A stretch of 64,000 bases of DNA, taken from assembly GCA_964017045.1 (NCBI GenBank), contig OZ024809.1, forward strand, positions 10,377,012 through 10,441,011. Direction: 5' to 3'. The stretch's first letter is position 1; each line of letters begins with the position of its first letter. This DNA comes from Omphiscola glabra (taxonomy: Eukaryota > Mollusca > Gastropoda > Lymnaeidae). Below, one piece after another: positions 10,613 through 23,200 of the stretch. A program made the translations under genes and the position numbers. The notes under the pieces were generated by a model. That model had not been told where the DNA came from. It did no database searches and saw only the letters and a program-made list of their open reading frames with translations.

Positions 10613-13600
10613 ATGTACACAAAGGAAAACTGCGGGAAAATGACACCGACAAAGGAAGGAGCAGGAAATTCTCAAGAAAGTGACGGTAATTAATGCTTAT
10701 AATTTAGTATATGACTCACTAAGTGGCTTGATAAGTTCAATAGTTTATTTGTGAATTTTTTCGATCAGGTCAGTATTGTTTTAAAATGCATAGTTACAAT
10801 TTGTTTGTGACACACGGCCGAACTCGAGGTGCGCCTGGCTTCCTCTTGCTGTCTTTCTTTATCTGTTTGTTGATGAGTCAACGATCTTTGTCAGCGCTGG
10901 ACAATGTTGGTGACGGGTGCTCCGCAGGGCATGGAAAAGTCATCAATGTGATCGTCTTTATTTTAAGTGCATTGATTAATACCGTGTGAAAACTTACTAG
11001 ATATGTTAAAAATTTTTGTTTGATTAATAGTTTTAATACTTTTCTACTTCTTGGTTGAAGACAAAGGTTGGTGGATCTTAATTGATAATTCGGTAATTGC
11101 ACGCTACTGGTCCCTCTGTCGCTCACCCTAACCGGAACCCTAAATCTATCATAAACAAAGGGAAGTGACTCCCAATAAGGGGACCACAGAAGCACATTAG
11201 CGGATAATTCATTATAAATTTTTGTTGTTGATGGATTGACTTGTTCAATTCATGATTCTGTTGGCATAATTATAGATATCCTAAGGGATAATGGGAAGTA
11301 TAGTGTTCTAAGTGAACTTGAACCTCATTTTAAAAAAGTCTGATAAGAAAGCCTTTTATTATTTTAAGGTCAACAATTATATTATTATTATTATACATTG
11401 TAAGTAATGTTGGTACTCTTGCAGTTCAGGTGCGTCAATGCAAAGAGAATGTGTCAATGCAATGGGAATGCGCCATGTCATTTACATGTTTTTTTCTGTT
11501 TTGGATTCACTCCTTAGGTGTAGGCTTAGGAAAAGATTTAGTCATTTGGGGTTCAGGTTATGTTTAGGGATATTTTTAACATTTTATTCTCCTAATTTTG
11601 GCAACCAAGATAGCGGCTGTGTTATATGTCATGACATATTCTCATAGCATTTACCAGTATTTCTGATAGAATTTTGTATTATTGCGTATAGACTTGCGTG
11701 TATTCTTTATAAAATTTAGTCCAGACAGTATTAGTTAACTAATTACATCAACATTAAATTGTACAGCACTGACTTTTCTTTTTACTGATTTTTACGGCTC
11801 CCATTGGTACAAAGCAGGTAAATGATCTCTCCATTTTTAAAAAAATTCATCCTACATGTCAGCTTGCAATTATCTTTATACACCCCCAAACATGCCTACT
11901 GATAGGTGGAAGGCTGGGATGTTAAAAGACCCTTTAGAAATAACTTATAAACGAAAATAAGGGCAGTATAATTAAGTATTAGTTATCTATCACTGCCTGT
12001 ATTTTAATTTGATGAAGAATACACATAAGTTTACATATAATGTGAAATTTGATCAGAAATACACATGAACTGCAAGTTTACCCTAATGTTGATATTCAGA
12101 TTTGGAATAGGATTGCTGCTAACAGTTACTTATAGTAGTATAGTATATCATAGTACAGTTATTAACTTTTAAACAGTTGTTGTGATTAGGTCTACATGTA
12201 CATGGACATTTGATCTATTTTTATGTTAATATATGCATATAAATCACACAAGATTTTCATGATTAGACACCATATAATTTTCCACAGAATTTTCCCTGTG
12301 TTAAGTCTGTTTGAGTTTAGCAGTTTATGTTTAAGACCAATAGTATAAACTTTTACCACATAAAATATGTCACCTGTATGATAGTCTTTAATTATCAATG
12401 GATAGCAATGTATTAAAGGGTTTGTATTGAGTTAGCAACACATTTCTTTTGCAAATTTTATTAATTGGTATTATTAGATGTAACTTTATGGTGCAATAAA
12501 TGATAATCAGCAAAACCAACATACTTTTATTGGATTTTTCATAGCTGATTTTTTTAGCAGTCAGTTCATACCAGCCTGTTTTACAAGTAGTGCAATGTTT
12601 ATTATTATATTTTTCATTTCTATTGATATAATGCCTATCTTATATATATTTGTTATTCTTAGCTCAATTGGATTTCTTAACAACCAAAGCAGGCCTGCAC
12701 ATTTAACTAACTGCTGTCAGCTTTCACTTTGTGGCCCTCGAAGCAACGAAATATTCTCTAGCACCCCCCTTCCCCAAATTTATTATGGCCTGCCTTACAT
12801 TTGAGTTGTGCAGGCCTGAACCAAAGCATACATTGTATTACTGATAATTTTTATCAGTCAGTGCTTTCTGTCTTCATACCAGAACTAACAGAATTGTGTT
12901 GTTTTCTTAGGGGATGCTTGTTCTCTTGCGCAAAGTAGATCCAGACGACAAAAGATTGATAAGAAAGGCAGGCTATCTGCATTTGAAAAGTTGCGCCAAG
13001 CTAAAGAAAAAGGCATAAAAAATAAGTATGAGGTAAGTGATATGATATATATGTGGTTCAAATATATAAATGATATAACAATAAAATGTCAAAAAAGTCT
13101 TTCCAAAATACCTTTAATGATATTTCATGTATTATTCTTCTTCATGTAATTGATTCTCAGGTGGAGGAGGAGAAAAGTGTGTATGAAGTTGTTGACGAAG
13201 GAGAATACTCAGAACTTGTAAAGCAGCGTCAAGAGGATGATTGGATTGTTGATGATGGTAAAAAGCTTGTTCAGGAGTTAAAACGAAAGTGTTTCATGAT
13301 TTGTATGCTAGTTATTTAGGTAAACCATGCCCCGATTTTTTTCCATGAAAGTTTTTTAACTAAAGATTTCCTATTGCAGATGGTGCGGGATATGTTGAAG
13401 ATGGCAGAGAAATATTTGATGATGAAATGGAGGAGGAGGCACCAACAGCATCTAGTAAGGTTCATTCATCAGTAGACATTTTCACATTTCAACTAATAAA
13501 ATCATTGTGTGTGATGTTGTTGTAAACATCTAAATCATAATTGTGTGTTGTTGTTTTTAACATGTGTTTGAATTTTTTCATTAGAGAAGACAAAACAAGA

Positions 13601-14245
13601 TCATAAAAAGAACAAGAATATTGTGCGTCCTGGTACCAAACCGAAGCAGGATATCAAATCAATGTTTGCGGCCGCAGCTGTCAGCTCCAAGATGAAACCA
13701 GAGGTGTGTTTTTTTCCTTTATATAAGGATATCAAGTTGTTTCAACACCCCCTCCCCCCATTGATTTATTTTAATATGCTTAATATTTATATAATGTGTT
13801 TTTTTTTCCTTTTCAGAAGGATGTTAGTTTAGCAAATGATGATATCTTGGATGGTCTTCTGGGGGATTTAAATAAAACTTCAGTCCCTAAGCTCGGCAAG
13901 TCACAGGAGAAGACAGTTAAAAGGTAGGGTATTATATTAAATTATTTAGATTTAGATTTTTTATGAGTTATTTTCAAAATGGGATATCTTATGAGTATAC
14001 AACCGTTTGGTGATGTAATTACAGATCAGCCTACAATCCTTTTAAATTGGAACCTAAGCCGGCCAAACTGCAACCAGTGACTGCTCTCAGCAAACCAATC
14101 AAAAGAGAACTGGACTTTCCAATTGATGAGTTGCCTGTTAGAAAGATGGCCCCACTGCCAAAAAGTAAAGATTTTACAAAGATAAAAGTCGAGCCAGAAG
14201 ACCCCATCCCCTCTGTTAAACAAAGAAAAGATATAAACAAAACAG
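10613..14245 (+). CDS. POLA1: POLA1 N-terminal region (exons 1-7)
   Basis: Encodes the poorly ordered N-terminus. Conserved blocks in order: [13 protein letters not shown], then [36 protein letters not shown] and [13 protein letters not shown]. The last resembles the acidic DDIL-type motif by which Pol1 contacts Ctf4/AND-1 in yeast (inference). The exon 1/2 join gives [16 protein letters not shown], in register with other animal POLA1 proteins. Exon 7 is lysine/proline-rich and poorly conserved. Confidence 0.85.
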
Positions 14246-17200
14246 GTTAGCACACTATCCACCCCAGACTTCATTCTTGTGATGAAATCATTCCAGTCAG
14301 ATAAATCTATTTTTACCTTATGTGAGTTTGTTGACACAAACAGTTCACCCCTTTTGTTTTTGTGAACACATCTTATAAGGGGGAAAAAATCAACTTTTCC
14401 ACTCATGGTGTTAGGTGTGTGTTCATCCTGAGTTGTGTTCACTTGTCCAGTATAAAGGACTGCTTCATTTTTTACTTTTCAATTCTCACTCTTGACTGCA
14501 TTATGGATACTACTTTTTTTTCTGTGTTGAATTATCTCACTCTTGGTTGCACTGGGATACAAAGCTATTTTTTTTGTGTGTGGACTCAGTTACCCTGTTA
14601 TCAAGCTTCACTACTGACCAGGTTGCATACTTTGGATTCATTCACTTTTACAGTTATGTTAGTATCAAAGAGCTATTAGGACCTGATTCATTTTTGCTGA
14701 TGGGATTATGCAAGCTAGTTGAGATGGAAATATTTAGCATTTTTTATTGCCCTGTGCTTCCCGATGGCTGTTGGTTTGTTTTGTGTATTGTCATAGCTGT
14801 TCTAGACCTAGTTAAGGTTACAGCTGCTTAGCAGCTTGTTTACATTGCCTTTAAGCTGTAGGTCACCGAGGATTGTTAGCTTGTGCTATGGTTCATGCTT
14901 CATATCACAGCCAATAATCCCCAGTGAAGAGCAGCCGATAATCCCCAGTGAAGAGCAGCTGATAATCCCCCAGTGAAGAGCAGAATTTTATAAGATTACT
15001 GACTTGAAAGGTTGTCCACTGGGTTGTATTGGTTTGTGATTTGCTCAATTTCATATCACAGTCGATGCTTCCCCGGGGGCAGCTTTGATGTCATAAATGA
15101 ATTTAACTGCAGCAAGTATGTGGCCAACTGTTCTTACGGGCGTATTGGTCTTGTGATGTGTTTTAATGTCCCATATCACAGTCAATACACCCCTGAGACT
15201 TTTTGGAAATTCACCAGTGTACAGTATATAAGTTTAAACATTTATGTTGGGACGCCCCATGGTTTAAATATGGTCGTAGAGGTTTACAGGCTGTGATGTG
15301 TTCAAATACATTCATATCACAGCCAGTATACCCCTGTGAACAGTTTTATGAACTTGTATCTTGGCAATTGCTTGTAGTTGATGGTGTATGAAGATAAGAA
15401 AACTAACCAGATGTGAGTACACATTGAGAGCATTGTGGATCTACTACCCTGTCTGATGAATGTGATGTGCTTTTTTTGTCCATATCACAATCATTGGATG
15501 GGTGTGTGGGTTTTTCATTTACTTTTTGTGAAAAAGAATATCCAAGTTTCTACAAGGGACGACTTGTGCCCCTTCTTCCCTATTTGATGGATGTGATGTG
15601 TTGTAAGCCATATCACAGCCATTAGGTGGGCAGGAAGAGATATCCAGCATCATTATTACATCAACTCATCAAGTTAGATTTGAGTACAGCTTAAGGAAGT
15701 TGATTATACCTTTAGACATTTTGAGTGCACCTTGGAATCATCTAGTGGCTTTTTCTTGCCCTCTTATTGACATTGATATGTTGTTAGGCCATATCACAGT
15801 CATTAGGTGGGGAAGAAGAGTTACCATTCCGTATGAGCTGATGTTCACCAATTTTGTTGTGAGTATCGACAGTCCTAAAGATTTTATCACTATTCTACCC
15901 GTTTGATGGATGTGATTTGTTTTGATATCATATCACAGCCATTAGGTGGGCAGTATGGTTGCTTATTCTCAGCTTCGGGTTGTCTCATCCTGTACATGTA
16001 AATTTCTTTCATTGTACCGGATGTGATATTGAGTGATTGCATTGAGACCTGCACTCCATTATCTCATTTTCCCAATATTTGTACAGGAATGACAACAAGC
16101 AGATGTTTGTTTAATAATTCAGACTGGCTCATTATGCAGATGCTGAAACGAATACATTTTTCTTCCCACATAATAGTTGTGATTTGTTAATGTTTCATAT
16201 CACAGCCATTAGTGGGCAGAAAGGAGTGTCAATGTCAGCTTATTTATGAGTGCCCTTTTATTGCATTTTTATTACACTTTTCATTCATTCATTATTTCAT
16301 TACACAAACAATTTTTATCTCGATTTCAATTTAATACTTTTTCCATGACTGTCTTGATGACACCCATCTTTTATCTCCATGTTTTTTTGTTTTTTTTTGC
16401 TGATATCTTTGAAAGTTGGCATGCTATGTCACCTGTCAATGTGGATGTGTTTTTTTTCATCACAGCCATTTTGATGGGCAACATGGCTAGCAATACATCA
16501 CTTGGCTTACATCACTTACATCCATTTTCAATGCATTTGTACTGACATTGTTGAATTTGCATTTCCTGTCAATCTTGATGTGATGGTGTTGATGCTGACA
16601 TCACAGCCAGTTTGATGGGTAAAGCAAATTTGGGAACGTTGTTAGTAGCTTGTATGCTTTGTCCCGGGCAGTATGTATAATTGTTCATAATTGGTTTCGA
16701 AATACTTCTTTTGAGGTACTCTCGCCACTTGTCTGCTTGGCTGTGTTGGTGTTGCACTGCATCACAGCCAAACTGATGAGTGGTGGGAGTAACCTAGCCT
16801 GCAGATGAAAACAGCAAGGAAAAGGTTGCTGGAAACATCAGGCGGGTTGTGATCATGTTCCATTGAGAAATTTTCATATCACACTCGTTTGGTGGGCCCT
16901 GACGACTGTTCATTCATCAATACATTATTTTTTGCCCAAATTTTTTTTGCTTTGCCGGTCCACATCTTGTTTTCAAAATGTTTTATTAGGCTATTATATC
17001 TTGATTAACATCTTAAGGCTTCCATTATCAATATAAGAAGTGGGCCCAAAACTTTATTTTCAGACGTTGGTTCAGATGATTTAGCTGGCATAGACTTTGA
17101 TGATGAAGTAGAGTTTCCTGAAACATCCATCCTCGAGGAGGATAAACAGCATGAACTTGAAGATATTAAACCCAAAATCAGGTATGTAAATTTGTGCAGC

Positions 17201-20200
17201 CGTATTAATTTTTTCAAATTCTAGATTGTAGAAGATGGTCTTCAAAATACCTTAAGCTCTTTGTGATCACACTATTTGTTATCCCAAGCTAAGTAATTTA
17301 AGTTTTACCTTCAGATTTTATTTTTACCTCACTTCAATATTTATTCTGGTGAACTTTCTAGCTCTATGCAACTTGTTATCTGCAAAAGTGTTCATTCTCG
17401 AGTGATAGTGTTGACTTGTAATTGAAAAGAAAGAACTACAAAAAAAAAGACTTGAGGGATTTTTTTTTTTTTAAATTTATGTAATAAATCAGTATTGTTA
17501 GATAAATGGGAATTGTGTCCTGTATGGTGTTTTTATGAGTTTATAAACCATTTCCCCTCGGTTTGGAAACATAGAATTTTTTTTCTAATTTCTAGTGGAC
17601 CCCACAGATTTGGCAATAAGTATTACATCTCGTGGGTATACTGTTAAGAATTAATTTTTCATGATGAGAAACACTGGTCCTGAAAATAACCAGCTTTTTA
17701 AAAAAAAATGAAATCCTCTTTATTCAGGAACATTTTTTAGGATATTTATTGGATAGTAAAGTATATTTGTGTATGAAATTTATTATACAAATAAAAATTG
17801 TGTTGGGTGGGTGGGATAATTCACAACTCTTCAGGGGTGGGGGAAGACCCCAAAACCCTCAGCAAACTCACAAAAAAAAATGTATAGAAGCGGATGGTCA
17901 CTGCAAATAAGACTCCTTTATTAATGGCATCCTATGACTTTTATTGGTACAAAACATGCAGAAATTCTATGATACTACTTTTGAGACTTATTAACTTAAT
18001 TATTATGTAACCACATTTGAAAGATTTTTTTTTAGGATAGCACAGATTTTTTAGGCTAGCAAAATGAATTTTAACTGGATAGGATCCATATGGAGAACAA
18101 ATTAATAACATGATTTGGTACGGTAACTCCATACGGGATAAACCAAATCCACAATTTTATGTAACTGCCATGTCCTGGTTGGGTTTTTACATTTTACTTC
18201 AAGTCACTTCCTTTCCATTCTTCTTTGCCTTGTCACTATCAGGTTTTCATCTCTCTTTCTTTTTTAGGTAGAATATTTATATATACATTAAGTAAATTTG
18301 TTTTATATTTATTTGTATGTCTTGTACTGATGAAGGCATGTGCCGAAACATTTACTTGTGTATTGTAAAATTATTAAAGCTTAATATATATTGTAATATT
18401 GACACGGATTGTTCGTGTCTATTTAATGAATTTTAACTGCATTAGGGAAACGGTAAGTCTTCATACCATACCTTATTCTATAGAGAGGTTTAGTAAGTTT
18501 GAGGTTATCTTTGAAGCAGTGGCCTTTGGCAGATATAAAAATTTAAGAAATAAATCATCCAGCTTCAGTCCATGATACAAGTTGGATGCAGTGTAGCATT
18601 GGCATGCTTTGCACTAGTACACCTATGTATCAATCTTTTGGTAGAAACTTCATAACAGAAATTAGCAGGCTATTGGATTGAATGAATTTTAGCTTCTTAT
18701 AAAAACAATTATTGAAACAGTTCATATTTATTCTGCTTTAAGGGTTTATGGTAAAATTTTGTTATTTAAACAAATGTGCTAAAAATTGTGCCTAAGCTGG
18801 TGTGTATTTTGGTGCATTGTAGCCGCATTTTTAAATGTGGGTGATGCAGCTGTTTTAAAAGTTTTTATGAGTTAAACAAAAATATATGCATGACTATTAC
18901 AGACCTATTTACTGTTAGGTTTTAGGTTTACAATATACGTTTTACAATAGCCGAGAACCGTCAGAACTACAATTGTAAGAGACCGAATTGAAAATATATG
19001 CATTCCAGTAGTTCAGATTTTAAAAAATGAATTAAAAGCTACATCTTCAGTTTGCTAGTTTTAACTTACATTTGCAGGGAATGGATCGAGTGGTACTATT
19101 GTGGACCGTCTATAATTAAGTTTGCCCCGAGAGGGGAATGTAGTGGTGATTTAGATTTTGTGGTGAATATTAGGAAATTGACGCTGCCACTTTTGTTTAA
19201 AAGCGTGTTGTGCCGGGGGGGGGGGGGGGGATGTATTCTAGTCAGATTTTTAAAAAAAAATTATTCTGAAAACCCCAAAATAGCATATTTTGTAGGAATA
19301 ATTACCATGTACTCACTAGATACACTCATACTCACACTATATAAGACAACATATAATATATAATAATAATAATACAGTACTCGGTAGCATTACAGTAATA
19401 TTTAGTCCACTGTTCAAGTGCTTGGTGCTTGTGACATATATGTCCACTATGCCAGTGGTTCTAAAATTTCTCTGCCTATGCCAAATTTATGTTCACCAGG
19501 CTCCTTGTGGTAAATTCAAAGTACACTTTGAAATGACGCATACATAAAAGAAAGTGTTGGGATAATAATAAATACACATGTAGGTCACTAAGGCCCATCT
19601 GTTGCTACTCTAGTGGGTTACTGTTTGCACCACGGCCGAAAGATGTAACATCGGATTAATGTTGGAATAAATTTTTTTTGCAAAATCACTGAGGAAGCCA
19701 CAGCAACCCATTTCTTATGGCTGAACGTTGGCAGGTTACATTACCAGTGACAAACATGTGATATGCATGTTAACATAAATATTGATTGATATCTATAGCA
19801 GATACAAGTGATGGCAGATAAAAGTTACCTCTTTTTACATCAGCTTAGCTCAATTCCACTAGACACAGGATACTAGTAGTTTTTGTATAAATTATATGTA
19901 CGGTATGTTTATTTACTATAAAGGTACTGTATTGTATGATTTTTAGATGATATTGTAAGATTTTTGGAGTTGTGGGTGTACAGGTCTGCTATTTGATAAA
20001 ATTTGTGTAAATTTTTCATGGAGTGTAGCAGAATGCAGACCCCTTCTCTGCATTATAATTAACTTTTAAAGATATATTAGTTCTACCAAGATTTTATTTA
20101 GAACTTCAGTAGCAGCTTCAGTTAGGACAATGATTACTGATGTAACATTTCATTTTACACATTTGAATGAATTTCGTTACAATTGTTTTTTTTTGTTTGA

Positions 20201-23200
20201 TTTAACGCATTCATATCATTGTCATAGTGTGCATTTACTTTGTATTACCAAAAGAATTTTTATTGTATTATCTGCATTTACTAGATTTTTCACTGTTTTA
20301 TGCCCAATGGATGAGAACATCCACAATGGTCAAAATATTTGAAGCTTCACATTTTGTCAAGTTAAGGAATGGAAATCTGTACTGTGGAACATGTGTGCTA
20401 TATCCCTCTTTGCTACTCTTTGAAACTGTTTATTTGGTTGAGGGAATCTAAAAAGGGATATGTAGATGTCTTCCTTGATCATGAAATTCTCAAACACTTC
20501 TTGTTAAACATTTAACTCTGCATCTAAATATAGACATGAAGAGTCTATAGGCAACACTTGGCATCCTCTGGATCCTTTTAAAATATTTTTTATTACTTCC
20601 TAGCTATGCAAAGCTTTTGAGTTTTAATCTTTGAGGTTAGGAACAATTAGAACTGTCTTCTATTATAGTTTTCACATCATTCCAGGATATCTCTTCAGTC
20701 TGTCTCAATTCAACAGCAACACATTTGGTGAAATGGTCTTAATAAGACAAGTACTTGATAGTGACATCTGTGCTTGAACTTGTGAGCTAAGGAAAATTAA
20801 AAAAAATTATGTTTCATTATTCTTGGCAAGAGCTCAACATTGATAAATTATCTTTAAGCAGTGCCTCACAGGCAAATCAAATGTAATTGAAGCATTGTAT
20901 ATTCTATACTGGCTTAATCTTGGGTTTCTGTTTCTCCACCACGACTTGTTGGCATTGTGAGAAATTGTTTCTGCCTCACTCAGCCTTCTTGATAGAATTG
21001 CTCTTAAACGTAAGTGTCCTCATTGATAGTGTCCTCATTGTTCAGATGATAAACACCAGGTGGCTCCTGTTCTGGCACATTTATTAAATGATGTACATGT
21101 ATAAATTTATACATGCTAATGGAAGAATAATAAGAAAAGGTGTCAAGTTACAAGTAAAGGGGGTACACCAGCAAATTCCCAGAGGAAAAGGCTCAAAGGC
21201 AGACCTGGGGACGAGGCAGACCTAGGCCTAGATGCATTGATGTGGAAACAGATCCACAGCAGCTTGGAATCCATGGAAAAAGTCATTGTTTAGTTCATCT
21301 GAGTGGAAGAAAGTGGCGAGGCAGGCCAAAGCTATTAACACCATACCCTGCACAGTCTGTAACCCATTGGGATGGATTCATGGGTGCATCTTTGGTGTAC
21401 AAGATGGCTTCGCTAACTATATCGCCACAGGGATTTTATTTATATTCAAATCTTTATCTTCCTATGCAAAATGATTTTATTTATACTTTGCCAGGGTGTT
21501 TTAGAAATTCTAGAGAAAGCGTTAAATTTCAACTTTTGCCATTAACACACACCAATCATATGCTGATTTTAAAACATTTCATTTCATTTTTAAGATTTTT
21601 GCAAAGAAAGTTGCTTGCTATTTTATTTGCAAGCCCTTCCTTTGCTATATAATTTTTATAAATTCATTGTCTTTGCAAATAAAATTGACTTTACCTCTTC
21701 ATGGTTTTTTTTGTCTGTCTATGTGACTGCATATAAATCTGTGTCCCATACAGTGAGGATGTTTTAAATCTTGGTTGGGAGAATGTGTCTGAGATTTCTG
21801 AGGCTCCAGCAGATGTGCAAGTGGACTCGTCTCAACTGCCTTTGGTTAGTAACTCGGCCGGGGATCAGGTGCTTCGTTTTTATTGGCTGGATGCCTATGA
21901 AGACACCTACCATCAGCCAGGTTGGTTATCACGTTTTTTCAATAATTTAATATACACAACAGCTTGACTTGATCCAATCAACCCACCAAGCATTAGCAAA
22001 ACTAATAGCTCAAGGGCTGAGGTAAACTGTTTCATAATTTAGGCGCTATAGCTTGAAAAGAGCGCACTTCGGAGGACTTCCTTTTGTGTCCATCCACACT
22101 GGGAACTCTCAGTAGGTACTATGATGTAGAGCGCAGCCTCTTAAGGATACTTTTTTTTAAACAAGTTCTTTTAGATTACTTTTTGTCTTACTATAGATCA
22201 CATATCTTTTTGTCTCGCTCTCATTGTAAACACCACCTTCTCTCCCCAATCGCCCATCCCCATTTCTCCCATTTCACCCGCCAATTTAAAAAAACTATAA
22301 TTTTCTTTTAAAAAAACCTTTACAGTACAGTTCTCAAGTCAAATCACAAACTTAAAATTTGCAGATTTTAATCTTTTAACTGAATTTAAAACAGATACTG
22401 TTTTCCCGCCATTGGCAAGATAAAATCAATTTTTATTTTAAACTTTTAGACATGTTGGTGGTGTTGTTTTACCTTGATCTCAGCTTTTTAGCTTTGATCA
22501 AAAATTGAAATGTTTTACCTTAATCTCAGCTTTTTAGCTTTGATCAAAAATGGAAAGGAGAACTCAAATATGTTAAACTGGAAAATCAAAAGAAAGCCCT
22601 TTGTTTATGACTGGATAGTTACTAGTATTTCATAGATTACATGACATGAACAACAGGGTTGAACCAAAACACTCACATGAGAGCTGTTATTTCAGCCGAA
22701 GTGGTACTACCGGTAATCTATGGGAGCTAGCCATAGTGTTGCTACTTTTGCCAATCTATGGGAGCTAGCCATAGTGTTGCTACTTTTGCCAATCCAGTGT
22801 TTTGCTAATTTTTTGAATTTGTTGGAGCTAGCCAATACAAAGTGCTACTACTATTGCCAATCTATGGGAGCTAGCCATTACAAATTGGTTGCTACTTTTG
22901 CCAATCTATGGGAGCTAGCCATTACAAATTGGTTGCTACTTTTGCCAATTCAGAGTGATTCTTCTTTTGCCCTGAAATATTTCAATTTTATTATTAGAGA
23001 AAAAAAACATTTGCAAAATTTAGGAAAACAATTCTAACTCACTAGTAATGATTATGACAGACAATTTTAAATGATTTTTTTGTGAGGTTTATTTCTTAAA
23101 TGAGATTGCAAACCTACTTAACACAGTTGTTGCGGTCTTGAGGTTCATTACCTACAACTCCAAGATTAGAAACTCTTAAAGTTTTGACCCTGATAGACTA

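Larger units (their letters stand above)
14861..16909 (+). ncRNA. mir-2: miR-2 family microRNA cluster, 13 hairpins, in POLA1 intron 7
   Basis: Thirteen stem-loops of 68-88 nt, spaced about 100-270 bp apart, all on the host-gene strand. Each has a 5' arm ending in a TGTGATGTG-like segment, a loop usually of 8-12 nt and a 3' arm starting CATATCACAG or CATCACAG. The 3' arm matches the miR-2/miR-13 family, whose mature products lie on the 3' arm with seed AUCACAG. Eleven keep that seed; hairpins 5 and 13 differ at the last seed base. In hairpin 6 I count 27 of 29 stem positions paired (with G-U). The family is protostome-specific and often clustered; in flies it represses pro-apoptotic genes. 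No miR-71 sequence, the usual cluster partner, is visible in this intron. Confidence 0.92.
17182..21753 (+). other. POLA1 intron 8, 4.6 kb
   Basis: The longest POLA1 intron between coding exons. It holds a hammerhead-like core (18327-18349), a decayed LINE tail (21140-21400), a G-run near 19217 and otherwise unique AT-rich sequence. I found no further exon, though one is possible because the flanking protein segment is shorter than in human. Confidence 0.6.

Noticed and set aside
16020..16070. Possible fourteenth miR-2 hairpin (GATGTGATATTG...GCATTGAGACC)
   Set aside because: The 5' arm looks right and the spacing fits a gap in the cluster, but the 3' arm lacks any UAUCACA-like sequence. At best a dead copy.
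19052..19363. 103-codon frame in POLA1 intron 8
   Set aside because: It crosses a G homopolymer and an A-run, has no family resemblance, and does not fit the POLA1 protein between exons 8 and 9.
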